A stretch of 64,000 bases of DNA from Panax quinquefolius (Eukaryota; Streptophyta; Magnoliopsida; Apiales; Araliaceae). The translations under genes and the position numbers were made by a program. Below the pieces are notes generated by a model. The model was not told the DNA's origin, ran no database searches, and saw nothing but the letters and a program-made list of their open reading frames with translations. Within the stretch, counting starts at the first letter, position 1; every line of letters begins with the position of its first letter. The DNA lies in the NCBI GenBank assembly GCA_020205615.1, contig CM035162.1, positions 34,746,479 through 34,810,478 of the forward strand, given 5' to 3'. This document shows positions 11,723 through 22,325 of this stretch, in pieces.

Positions 11723-14200
11723 TGACGCCCCCAAAATAGGTATACAACACCCATTCTCGAGTCGCCAAATACATGGTACGTAAAGTAAACTACAACTTCA
11801 ATAATACAATTATCGTGAAAATACGACAACACATACTGTGAGTTAAAATACAAATATTGTCTTCTAGACAATATCCACACTCAAATAAGTCCTCATTACA
11901 ATTATTCAAATCCTATTTTACAAAAATAGTGAGGATCGCTAAAACATCTTTCTAGAACCATCACTCCATACCCCGACTCAGATCCTCGCTATGTTCTCAC
12001 CTCCCGAGAAGAAAAATGGAACAAAAGGAAAAGGGTGAGCTCAACTAGCCCAAGAAAGAATATTATGACTAAGATAATATACAACAAATTATCATTAGTT
12101 TTCAACAGGGAAAAATCTGATAAAATATAATAGACAACAAGTTTTAGATCAATAACAGCAGCGGAAACAACAATCGATTAGAAGAGTCAAGTAGAGAATG
12201 AGTTCTACTATCTTCTAAGATTTAAAAGTCTATCATCAATATTTTATCCTCAGAATAACAATCAATATACATCTTTAATCAATATTCATCTTTGCACTAC
12301 AGCCAAAGATATTCATTTGTATCACCAAATGGTCATGTTCATCTCAACACTGCTCATCTTCAGACTACGCCAAAAGATATTCATCGCTTAATCATTCATC
12401 TTTGCACTACAGTGCCAAAGATATTCAAGAATATCATCATTTAGGACCGAGGATGAAAGAATATTTTAAAAAAAAAACGAATCCAAAGAGACGTAAGGAC
12501 AAATAGTAGGGATTCGTATAACGCTTTATCCAAGATCAATAATACTTCATAAATACCAATTTTGAAGGTAATTCAAAAATAAAGATCAAAACATGGATAC
12601 AATCAAAGATAGTAACCATAATTGACATCTTAGACAAAAAGAAAAAAATTTCATTTTCTCAAATAATAGTATCATATTCGTGAATAAAGGCCAAGATATC
12701 GTGAATAGTAACCCCACACAAAAATTTCCAAATTTGATAAAATGTTCACCAATATTTCGCATAATGATATTAAAGAAAATAATATCATTTAAGAAGAAAA
12801 TAACATCCCTTACCTCAAAATAACATCAGTACTTTTGATCTAATATCTGATAGAAAGCCGAAAGAAAACTTGTATCAACAACAACTCTCAAAGTATATAA
12901 ATACTCACTAAAATACGCCGACAATATATAGAGAGAAAGAAAACTTGTTTCTTCGTGTGATTTTCAATTCTAACATAAGCGTCTATTTATACGAAAAAAT
13001 GCTTAGTAACGCTTATAGAGACTAAAATAATAAAATATATTATTTATTTTCTTTCTTTAAGCGTCTGCAGCCATCCTGAACCAAAATCCCACAATTGAAA
13101 AATCAATCCAAAGACATGTATTCAACAAAGGATACTAGTGGGGCCCACCTATTTTAATAAAAATCATTTTATTTTCCGAAACTTTAGTAATTCATAGAAA
13201 ATAGCTCGTTTATCAGAAAAATACGAATTTTATGTCCATTCTGCCTGAAATCGAATTCTCTACAACTTTGTAGCTTTGATTTTTCCAAATTCCAAACATA
13301 AAATATCCAAATCCACAAACGGATGATTTTAATACTTACACAATCGAAAAAAATAATCGATAAGACACCTCAAAGATTTATTCCTTCATTTTATCCACAT
13401 AAAAATAAATATATCCATCATTTATATCCACATAAAATAAATATTTCCTTATCATATAAATCAATAATTAATTATTCACAAATAATAATACGTAATCACA
13501 ATTATGACAACCAGTAGTTCTCCTGTGAAAGAGGGGGCTTTCCAATAAGAATTTTTCTTTATCTTGGCGCCAATTAGGTGACCAAACCTCTCCTCGATGT
13601 AACTTTCTAGACATTTCCAATAATGCTATCTCATAATATTATTCAAATAATATGAATTATTGATCCGATAATGGAAAATATCGCATAAAGTTGATAATTA
13701 TTGAAACAACAATAATATAAAAATATCAACGCAAAGAATTATTGAATCAATAAAATAAAATATTGAATAAGAATTACCGTAAAAATTATTGAGTAGTGCC
13801 TTCTTACGTAAGAATCAATAATTCATCAATACCGTGCATCCACGCCAGATTATTGTATTTTAACCAATTTGGGTATTCCAACAAAGTTAAACGATAACAA
13901 CTACGCCAAGTTATTATAAAAAACTCAAACTTGTCATTTTCTTCATCCGATGCTTATTCTATTATGGGGCCAACTAATGATCATACTACCGTCAGCATTT
14001 AATATTCCCCGACAACAAGAATATTCCATGACCAAACGAATATTCCCCGACAACAATGATTATTTTATAACCACTTGCTTTATTTTGCAAAATTTGCACA
14101 TTTCACCCATAACCGAGAATTATATCAAATTAATACCTTATTATTCACAATAATAATTAGAGGAAATTAGATTTTATTTATAATAAGTTGGGGTCTTACA
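11723..14200 (-). repeat. Element A 5' LTR
   Basis: On the minus strand it starts TGTAAGACCCCAACTT (14200) and ends GGGGGCGTCA (11723), 2478 bp. It is diverged from R and C LTRs but collinear: TATA box, CTTTG..GTGCAAAGATGA units (about 12285-12425, reverse orientation) and the GTTGAGCTCACCC block (about 12030) are all present. Its outer edge abuts the hAT transposase at 14201. The partner 3' LTR is outside the window, so the target duplication cannot be tested here. It holds no gene. Confidence 0.85.
12983..12991 (-). promoter_or_regulatory. TATA box of A LTR
   Basis: The reverse complement is TATAAATAG, 1209 bp from the LTR start, just upstream of the ..GCTTATGTTAGAATTGAAA motif seen in the other LTRs. 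Confidence 0.6.
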
Positions 14201-15586
14201 ACTTCTGCTACCAATAATGCTATCATTGAAATTGACGATCCTAAGGGAGAAGAGAAAGGTACTGAAGAAAATGGAGAAGGAAGAAAGAAGAGAAAAACTT
14301 CAAAGGTTTGGTCTGAATTTAACATTATTAAAGTACAAGATGGTACCAAAAAAATCCAAAGGTAATTATCTTGTTTTTGCTAAACTTGCACATCAAAGCA
14401 CCGGGTTCAACTAGCCATTTAAATAGACACATGTTAACTTGCATTTGGTTCGCTTTATCAAAATTCTTTGGAACAAAACAGAGTGTGTTGGCTTACCCTA
14501 CTATCAAGTTTGATGGTCAAATGAGTAATTTGACAAATTTTAAGTTTGACAAAGAGAGGACCAGAAATATTATGGCAAAAATGATTATGGTGCATGAATA
14601 TCCTTTTAGAATGGTTGAGCATGAATTTTTCATTCTTCTCTTGAAATCTTTGAACCCTAAATTTGATCCTATTTCTCGTGTTACTCTGAAGAATGACTGC
14701 ATGAAAATTTATGCTTTAGAAAAGAAAAAAGTGAAAGCTTTGTTGTTTGACATCGATAGAGTGAGTTTAACTTCTGACTTGTGGACATCTAATCAAACAA
14801 TTGGGTACATGTGTCTCACTACACATTTCTTAGATTCTGATTGGAGGCTTCAAAAAAGAATTCTGAATTTCTGTCATTTGCCACCTCCTCACACTGGCCT
14901 CATGATTAGTGATGCCATTTTTTCTTGTCTTAGTGAATGGGGCATTGAAAATAAGATAACCACAATCACTTTAGACAATGCATCTTCTAATAATTCTGCA
15001 GTTAGGAATCTTAAAGATAGTTTTGTGTTAAAAGGTAATTTGTTTTTTGGTGGAAAACTATTTTATGTGAGATGTTGTGCACATATTCTCAATATTATGG
15101 TACAAGATGGTTTAGTTGTGATTCAAAATTTTATTGTGAAGGTTCGTGATAGTGTTAAATACTTTAAGGGATCCCTTCTGTACTTCATAAGTTTTCCGAG
15201 ATTGCAAAGCAATTGCGAGCTTATACACAACTAAAAACTTGTTTTAGATGTTCCAACTCGTTGAACTCCACTTATGCCATGCTTGAGTCTCATGCTGTCT
15301 GCGCTTTAGGGAGGTGTTCCTAGGTATCAAGAAAGGATCCACATTATCGGGCCTTGTCCATCTTTTGAGGATTGGGAGAAAATTTGGAAAGGTAATGGAG
15401 TTGCTAGAGGTGTTCAATGAAGCCACACATGTTTTCTCAGGCTTTAAATATCCTATAGCAAATCTATTTCTTCTTGAAATATGGAAAATTAAAGAGTTAT
15501 TGCTTAAGACCTCAAATGATGATTTTCACTTGTTGAGAGACATGGCTTTCAAAATGAAAGAAAAATTTGACAAGTATTGGGGAGAG
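14201..15586 (+). pseudogene. hAT-family transposase, N-terminal and central part (BED finger, first catalytic Asp)
   Basis: Encodes a DNA transposase of the BED/RICESLEEPER type. Seen: an acidic-basic N-terminus in the frame starting at 14201, then a BED-like finger (KVWSEFNIIKVQDGTKK ... STSHLNRHMLTC) whose Cys-x2-Cys half at about 14355-14385 is scrambled and frameshifted. A long open block 14371-15234 carries SDLWTSNQTIGYMCLTTHFL (first catalytic Asp), LDNASSNN (second Asp) and CCAHILNIMVQDGL. Two more frame changes (about 15235, 15310) precede VMELLEVFNEATHVFSG and FDKYWGE. The start codon lies upstream and is cut off by element A at 14200. The gene breaks at 15586 inside ..KYWGE and resumes at 41755 after element B. 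The C-terminal half carries the dimerisation domain. Confidence 0.9.
15582..15586. repeat. Target site duplication of element B, left copy (GAGAG)
   Basis: GAGAG directly before the LTR start TGTGAGACCCC. The identical GAGAG at 41750-41754 follows the distal LTR end. Fusing the flanks at one copy restores the transposase frame (..W-G-E-C-N-I..). Confidence 0.95.
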
Positions 15587-18020
15587 TGTGAGACCCCAGA
15601 TTTTATCAATAAAGATTTAAATTTTGTCGAAATAATTTTTTAATATTATGGTGTGAATTTGAGATAATATTATAGTTGTGGGTAGTATTTATAAATTTTG
15701 CAAAGTATGCAAGTGGTTATATTATATTCGATTGGTCGGGGAATATTCGGTTTAACAGGGAATATTCGTATAACTACTCAATCATTAGTGGACCTCATTA
15801 AATGTAATTATTGTTTTGATTGAAAAACGACAAAAATATTTTATTGAAATAACGGCGGAAGTTTTACCGTGGATACCGTTGAACTACTTTTGGTAGTAAA
15901 AGTACAAGAATGTCGTGTGTGTTGCATAGTAAAGATTACCAGATTAATTATTGATGCTTATGTGAGAAGTCACTCGGTTTGATTCCATTATTGTCGATTA
16001 ATAATATGAATTATTATAAGCGAAATCCGACGCTTTTGTTTTATTCAGATTATTAACGTAATAAAATGTAAACATCTTTTATATAAAATAAAATACTTTA
16101 TTAAAGTTATTCTATAAATAGAATATATTATATTTTATTATGCATAGTGTTGCATAGTGTTTTTGCAGTGTTGCATAGTGTTTGCATAGTAAAAATGTTT
16201 TTATATAAATAGAATATATTATATTTTATTTAAAAGATTTTCTTTAAATATGGACCGTCGATTAAAGTAAATCAATCTGGACCATTCATGGATTAATTAC
16301 TATGCATTCTATTTTCCTATAAATAGAAGCTCATTCCTTCATTATTTTCTTACGAATTCAATTTGAAACTCTGAGAGAGAAATTATAGAGAGAAGCTATA
16401 GAGAGAAAATCTATAGAGAGAAAGAAGAAGAGTATTCGTACTTCACTACTTTGATATCCAAAGTGTCTTTTACTTAGTAAGGATATTATTTGTTGTACTC
16501 GTAAGGGTGTTATTCTTTCTTATTCATGAAGAGAACTTCATTATTCCATTCATTATTATTTTGTTGGAATAACTCAGTAAAAGTGGCATACCCTATATAT
16601 AACTTTGTATACGCCAGCATACCCTATACTTGGTGAAATCCTTATATTATTCCATTCTTATTTATTCTCGTTGGAATAACTCAGATACGCTAATCCCCTA
16701 TACTTGGTGATTTTCTTCATTATTCCATTCTTTATTATTCGCATTGGAATATCCCGTCATGTGTTTTACACCGGATCCGGTTCCATTGTTTATTATTCCG
16801 CATTTATTATTCTCGCTTTGGAATATCCTCATGCATGTGTTTTACACCGGACACCGTTCCATTGTTTATTATTATTCAAAGATTATTATTCTCGGTTGGA
16901 TCATCCTCGCTTGTGAAATTTCACCCGACTTTGGTTCCGTTATTATTATTCTATTGAATAACTCGTATACATGCTGCACCGCATGCATGGTGATTTCCTT
17001 TGTTATTCCATTCTTTATTATACCAAATTGGTTAAAACTTTGACTTCTATACTCCATGAAATTAGTAGAATATTCTTGATATTTGTGTTTCATCCAAAGA
17101 TCTTTTCATGGAAATATTCTTCCGATCATTCTTGAATTTTACTCTACAAAACAGTATCTTGTTGACAATTTGGACGTTACTAATTCTTGGATAAAATAAT
17201 TCTTGAACTTGTTTTATTGAATTATTATGTCATTATCATCATCCTCATGTTATAATATGTTATCTTTGGCTTACGTGCATAGATGAACTTAGTATGATTA
17301 TGACCAGGGATCATTCGGTATAATCATGGCTTGTTATAAATGATGTGATAAAAGTCCTCGGTGACCAGTAATCAAGATGATGGATAGTTTTTGGTATGAT
17401 TATGACCGGGGTGATTCTTATAGTCATGATCATTGATAATTTGATGAAAATTCTTGACTATGGTACAGGATGATTAGATATTGTGGTTTATTCATTAAAC
17501 CGAGTCTTAGTGATAAAAATTTATGAAAACCCTTTAAAACCTAAAAGATAGTAGACTTTATTTTCTACTTGACTCTTTTAATGGATTGCATATTCATTGC
17601 AGCATTAAACCGGTTGTCTATTGTATTTTATCGGTTTAACATCTTTGTTGAAGGCTAATGATAATTTATTACGCATTATCTTAGTCATAATATTTCTTCT
17701 TGGGCTAGTTGAGCTCACCCTTTCTTTCACCGTTTCTCTTGTGAAATGAGAACATATTTGACGACGCTCGAGGAACGGAGTAATGGTCCGTAGGATAGCA
17801 TTAGTAGTCCTCACTATTCTCGTGAAATAGTGTGATAATAGTTGTAATGATGACTCCTTTTGAGTTTGTATAATATCTAGTAGACAATATTTGTATTCAA
17901 ACGCACAGTTTATGTCGTATTGTACACGACAGTTATATTAGTAAGTTGTATTTGAATTTATGTACCATGTAAGTGGCGACCCAAGATGGGTGACGTATAC
18001 CTAATTTTGGGGGAGTCACA
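15587..18020 (+). repeat. Element B 5' LTR
   Basis: TGTGAGACCCC to GGAGTCACA, 2434 bp. Notable parts: GTTGCATAGTG repeats (about 16138-16195), AGAGAGAAG(C/A)TATAGAGAGAAA purine repeats (about 16370-16430), imperfect 60-110 bp units beginning TTATTCCATTCTTTATTATT (about 16540-17030), and the GCTAGTTGAGCTCACCC block (about 17702). It belongs to a different family from R/C. Apparent short frames at 16704-17093 are products of the repeats. Confidence 0.92.
16318..16326 (+). promoter_or_regulatory. TATA box of B 5' LTR
   Basis: TATAAATAG at LTR offset 731; the 3' LTR has it at offset 734. Confidence 0.7.
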
Positions 18021-18022
18021 GT

Positions 18023-18034
18023 TGGTATCAGAGC
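18023..18034 (+). promoter_or_regulatory. Element B primer binding site
   Basis: TGGTATCAGAGC, a perfect match to the plant initiator tRNA-Met 3' end complement, two bases after the LTR end. R and C copies are altered at the CAG. Confidence 0.9.
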
Positions 18035-18207
18035 TTAGGGATATGATCCCTGGCTAAGAGGTGAGAATAGTACTAGGAGGGGAGAGACGGGGAATACCTT
18101 CGCTAGAATGACCTACCTAAGTTTATCTGCTATTTTATTGGTCGGTCAGAATATAGGGATAATTTGTTACATGTCAATTAAACCTTGTTTTGTGACAGTG
18201 TTTGAGA

Positions 18208-18562
18208 ATGACATCTGAAAATGCTGAGATAAGCAATAAAGCACATGAGAGTGTTGATTCAGCTCAAACAAAAGGTAACGACCAACAACACGATAATAAT
18301 CATCTTTGGTGGCAACGGCTATCGAACAATGATAACCATCGGGGAAATTATCATGCTAAGAATGGTAACCACTTGATTGGTAATCATGGTAAAGATAATA
18401 AAGTGGAAATTTCAAGAAGAGAAGGTCATTTAGCTCGATTTTGTCGTATAGTGAAGTCAAGTCCAAATGGGATAGAGGCACCAAAGGTCATGTCCCAGAA
18501 AACCAAAGCCGATAGTTTAAGAGAGAGCGTTTTTTTTTTTTTTCGGTGTAACGAGGAACCTT
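18208..18562 (+). pseudogene. gag: Element B gag, internally deleted
   Basis: ATG at 18208 begins MTSENAEISNKAHES, aligning with the gag start of C (MSIENINNGNE). After about 45 codons it passes directly into the NGNHLIGNHGKDN linker and EGHLARFC, the tail of a zinc knuckle. The whole capsid core and the first knuckle are missing. A run of 14 T at about 18531-18544 then leads out of frame, to a stop at 18562. As an RNA-packaging or decoy protein it would be very unusual; most likely it is a remnant left in a non-autonomous element. Confidence 0.75.
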
Positions 18563-18569
18563 AATAAAA

Positions 18570-18965
18570 TTATCACGGGTAAGTTAATCATAAGCTCTTG
18601 CGAAGTCTATACCGTGTTAGATACCGCCTACCCACTCTTTTATTTCACCTAGTTGTGTTCAACGTTTAAATTTGACTCAAGAAGTTAAACTTTGACTTAT
18701 TGGTTGAAACTTCGTTAGTAGGAGCCTTCAGTTTCGCTTACTATTTTTTAAATCTTGTTTGGTTCAAATAAACATTTTCACGTTACTTCGTCGATCTTAT
18801 CTTTTGAAAATATTTTCCTTTGATGGGATTTTAGGAATCAATTGGTTAACTACTCATCATTCTTTTCGTAAGGTTGTTAGCTTTTATATTCATAACCAAC
18901 TTGTTGTGCGAATTCAAGTAACCAAACTACTAAAGTCAATTATTGTCATATCAAGCCATAAGTAA
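18570..18965 (+). pseudogene. pol: Element B protease remnant
   Basis: SSCEVYTVLDT (about 18595-18632) marks the retropepsin active site, followed by a broken AYPLF in place of GATHSF. 18759-18965 encodes FDGILGINWLTTHHSF and VVSFYIHNQLVVRIQVTKLLKSI, the C-terminal part of the protease region. No RT follows. Confidence 0.7.
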
Positions 18966-19165
18966 AGAGCCCCGAACCTTTCGTTGTTGACTTCCTTGTG
19001 TAGAATGCACCGGCTTTTAGGACTTTCTCAGTAGAGGCGACATCGTGAATGAAGATGGCAAGTTTATAGGTATCATTGTGAGGTGCTATCTAGGTTAAGG
19101 GATAGAAGTCACAGTTGGTATCAATGTGACGTACTATCCAAGTCTTGGATGAGAGTCACAGTTTT
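18957..19165 (+). repeat. Segment shared with element D internal regions (ATAAGTAAAGAGCCCCGA ... TATCATTGTGAGG)
   Basis: Begins ATAAGTAAAGAGCCCCGA and contains TTGACTTCCT, TGCACCGGC, GATGGCAAG, ATAGGTATCATTGTGAGG and AGTCACAGTTGGTATCA. The same motifs in the same order occur between the two PBS-like sites of D (reverse strand of about 49455-49600, 53061-53213 and 56611-56772). Here it sits about 0.94 kb downstream of the PBS, after the protease remnant. It also ends in a PBS-like GTTGGTATCA (about 19092-19101). No coding function is apparent. Confidence 0.7.
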
Positions 19166-19174
19166 GAATGATAT

Positions 19175-19310
19175 TTCTATTATTAATAAATTTCCTGGCG
19201 TATTCATGAAGACTTCTTAGCCTACTTAGAGTGTGAAATCGAATTTTGTATTGACCCCAGTACAAAAACCCATTTCTTAAACCCTCAAATATTTCGTCAA
19301 CTAAAAGGAT
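19175..19310 (+). pseudogene. pol: Element B pol N-terminal remnant (pre-RT)
   Basis: NKFPGVF and, in shifted frames, CEIEFCIDPS and PISKT-like residues match the stretch just before RT in R and C (there [23 protein letters not shown]). RT proper is absent after 19310. Confidence 0.5.
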
Positions 19311-20595
19311 GCATTTACGAGGATTATGATGAAAGTCATAATAAAAGCATTGGACTAATGAAAATCATGGGTATATGAAGTATTAGTAAGTGTTATGATG
19401 AGTTATGTGGTTATTATGTGAAAACATGAAAGTTTCTTAGAAATCACAAAGGGTTGAAAAATTAGATTTTGGTAAAAACGTAACATAAAATTCAATTGAC
19501 CATATCTCCTATTATATTTTGAATTTTTAAGTGTGGTCAAGTCCTAGAGTTAGATCTATGAGTTACCTAACTAATCCAAGTGGAATTACTGGAAAAGGTG
19601 TTGTAGATTTTTGTGTGGACTGATTTTAGCAAAGGAGTGCAAAGCTGCAAAAAAACGAAAAAAGCTTCGCCATGATTTTAGAGAGGCTGTTTCAGGCCAC
19701 TAAATTATGAGAAAAATTCTGGCCTTTTGGGACATGAAGGTATATGGTATAAAGTACCTCCTGTCCAAAAATGAGCTCATTCGACTTAAAATGAGCAAGT
19801 TATGACTATTTCCATATTTAGGTTTTTCCGATTTAAAATGCTTATAACCGGAGTTCTATAACTCCGATGACCATGAAATTTAAACTAGAAGCTCACGTTA
19901 ACATGTGTAAGGTCTTGCCAAGATTTGGGAATTTTTGGAGTTAAACTTGAGGTAGCTAATTTCTTAAGAAATTAATTAGAAATTGATTTTTGAAAAATAG
20001 TAAATGAATTTTAAAATTCCGAGAAAAAATATATTTTCATCATGGGACTATATTATGCTAAATCCCAGAAAAGAAATATTTTTGGGACTAATTTGGTATT
20101 TTTCATGAAAATAGTTTAGTTACTGAACATATGAGTTAAATATGTTATGTGAAGTAACAAAGTTGAAAATAAGATTTTATGGCTAGAGAATCCTATATAG
20201 AGTATATGCATATTTTTTGAGAGATTTGATAATTGGTGATGATATCTTATGAGTATGGCATTTTGAATGATTAAATGCATTATATAGTAAAGCGTAAACA
20301 ATTAAGATAAATTGTTTATAAATTTAAGAAGTGATTAAAATATTGTTATAATATTAATGATATTAGATTATAAGATTATTAAGTGATTGATAACATGGGG
20401 ATATTCTTGAATCTGGATAAATTATATTATAAATGTTTAATATTTATCCTTTATCTCATTTGATTGATTCTTTATATCATTATCCTCATTACTTATATTA
20501 TGTTGAAAGTCATCTCGTGGCTCATAGTGCATAGATGGACTTGGTATGATTATGACCGAGGATTGTTCGGTATAATCATAACTCAGTAATTGAAA
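19311..20595 (+). other. Element B non-coding internal region
   Basis: No coding potential is recognised in either strand. 19500-19960 is plain AT-rich sequence with no match elsewhere in the window. 20440-20590 (TGGACTTGGTATGATTATGACCGAGG and neighbours) resembles the downstream part of the E LTR (62725-62815), so LTR-like sequence has been incorporated in the internal region. Confidence 0.5.
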
Positions 20596-20600
20596 ACACA

Positions 20601-21057
20601 AATTATCTTTGGTAGTAGTGCATGGATAATTTGTGGTCGTGATACTAATGAATACACGATTATCTTTGGTAGTAGTGCGTGGATAATTTGTGGTCGTGAT
20701 ACTAATGAATACTGTGATTATCTTTAGGCGTAGTGCATAGATAATTTGTGGTCGTGATACTAATGAATACACGATTATCTTTGGTAGTAGTGCATGGATA
20801 ATTTGTGGTCGTGATACTAATGAATACACGATTATCTTTGGTAGTAGTGCATGGATAATTTGTGGTCGTGATACTAATGAATACACGATTATCTTTGGTA
20901 GTAGTGCATGGATAATTGTGGTCGTGATACTAATGAATACACGATTATCTTTGGTAGTAGTCGGGGGGATAATTTGTGGTCGTGATACTAATGAATACAC
21001 GATTATCTTTGGTAGTAGTGCATGGATAATTCGTGGTCGTGATACTAATGAATATCC
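20601..21057 (+). repeat. 57-bp minisatellite, 8 units
   Basis: Unit: (G)ATTATCTTTGGTAGTAGTG continuing CATGGATAATTTGTGG and TCGTGATACTAATGAATACAC. Starts are at about 20601, 20658, 20716, 20773, 20830, 20887, 20943 and 21001. Single units of related sequence occur in the E LTR (about 62880-62950). A 226-codon open frame on the minus strand here (20437-21117) is a by-product of the repeat. Confidence 0.95.
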
Positions 21058-21486
21058 TCGGCACAGTAGTGCGGGGATGATTCGATGATATGGATTAATT
21101 ATTGAAATGAGTCTCAAAGAATGAAATATTAATTTATGGATGTGGTAAAAGTCATCTTTGGTCAGTAGTGCATTGATAGACTTGGTATGATTATGACCAC
21201 GGATTATTCGGTATAATCATGACCGTAATTGAAAACACGAATATCCTTAGCCAAGAAGCGTGCATGAATAATTCATGGTTGTGATACTATTAAATTGAGT
21301 CTCAAAGATTATTGGTTTTACAGATTGTATATCTTTGGCTCAGTAGTGCAAAGATGAATTGTTAATGAATATCTTTGGTTTGGATTGCAAAGATGAATTT
21401 AATGTTTTCAACGATAAAGGTATTCAAGGTATCCTCACCTCTTATCATATCGTGTCACGCACCCTAATTTCGAGGGCAAAATTCCA
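21058..21486 (+). other. Element B distal internal region
   Basis: Continues the LTR-like motifs (GACTTGGTATGATTATGACC at about 21179; two CTTTGG..TGCAAAGATGAATT units at about 21330-21400). It closes with a short remnant of the pol 3' end (GGTATCCTCACC ... AATTTCGAGGGCAAAATTCCATAG, about 21430-21489) matching the chromodomain end of R and C. The whole RT-to-chromodomain body was therefore lost. Confidence 0.6.
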
Positions 21487-21498
21487 TAGGAGGGAGAT
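21487..21498 (+). promoter_or_regulatory. Element B polypurine tract
   Basis: TAGGAGGGAGAT immediately before the 3' LTR. Confidence 0.8.
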
Positions 21499-22232
21499 TG
21501 TGAGACCCAGATTTTATCAATAAAGATTTAAATTTTGTCGAAATAATTTTTTAATATTATGGTGTGAATTTGAGATAATATTATAGTTGTGGGTAGTATT
21601 TATAAATTTTGCAAAGTATGCAAGTGGTTATATTATATTCGATTGGTCTGGGGAATATTCTTGTTTAACAGAAATATTCGTACAACTACCAATCATTGGT
21701 GGACCCCATAATGTAATTATTATTTGATTGATTGAAAAACGACAAAAATATTTTATTGAAATAACGGCGGAAGTTTTACCGTGGATACCGTTGAACTACT
21801 TTCGGTAGTAAAAAGTACAATGAATACGTGTGGTTGCGTAGTAGCACACCGGTAATGATTATCGATGCTTATGTGAGAAGTCACTCGGTTTGATTCCATT
21901 ATTGTCCGATTAATAATATGAATTATTATAATGATTACGACGTTTTGTTTTATTCGTATTATTAACGTAATAAAATGTAAAACATCTTTTATATAAAAAT
22001 GTAATACTTTATTAAAGTTATTCTATAAATAGAATATATTATATTTTATTATGCATAGTGTTGCATAGTGTTTTTATAAATAGTGTTGCATAGTATTTGC
22101 ATAGTAAAATATTTTTATATAAATAGAATATATGATATTTTATTTAAAAGATTTTGCTTTAAATATGGACCGTCGATTAAAGTAAATCAATCTGGACCAT
22201 TCATGGATTAATTACTATGCATTCTATTTTCC

Positions 22233-22241
22233 TATAAATAG
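22233..22241 (+). promoter_or_regulatory. TATA box of B 3' LTR
   Basis: TATAAATAG at LTR offset 734. Element C is inserted about 85 bp downstream, i.e. within the predicted transcribed leader. Confidence 0.65.
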
Positions 22242-22320
22242 AAGTTCATTCCTTCATTATTTTCTTACTTAATTCAATTTGAAACTCTGTAGAGAAAATT
22301 ATAGAGAGAAGCTATAGAGA

Positions 22321-22325
22321 GAAAA
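22321..22325. repeat. Target site duplication of element C, left copy (GAAAA)
   Basis: GAAAA before TGTAAGACCC; a second GAAAA at 40143-40147 follows the last C LTR (with one extra T between). The uninterrupted B 5' LTR has a single GAGAGAAAATCTATAG here. Confidence 0.8.

Larger units (their letters stand above)
21499..22325 (+). repeat. Element B 3' LTR, first part
   Basis: Collinear with 15587 onward. It stops within the AGAGAGAAAA purine repeat where C is inserted, and the remainder is 40143-41749. A TATAAATAG box is at 22233-22241. Confidence 0.92.

Noticed and set aside
16704..17093. Overlapping frames of 60-100 codons, with similar ones at 40203-40726
   Set aside because: Produced by the ATTCCATTCTTTATTATT repeats of B LTRs; no conserved protein.
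20601..21057. Regular repeats resembling a CRISPR array
   Set aside because: Units are contiguous 57-bp copies without unique spacers, in a eukaryotic retroelement.
20437..21117. 226-codon open frame on the minus strand
   Set aside because: It lies over the 57-bp minisatellite; the period is a multiple of three, so repeats stay open by construction. No protein family resemblance.
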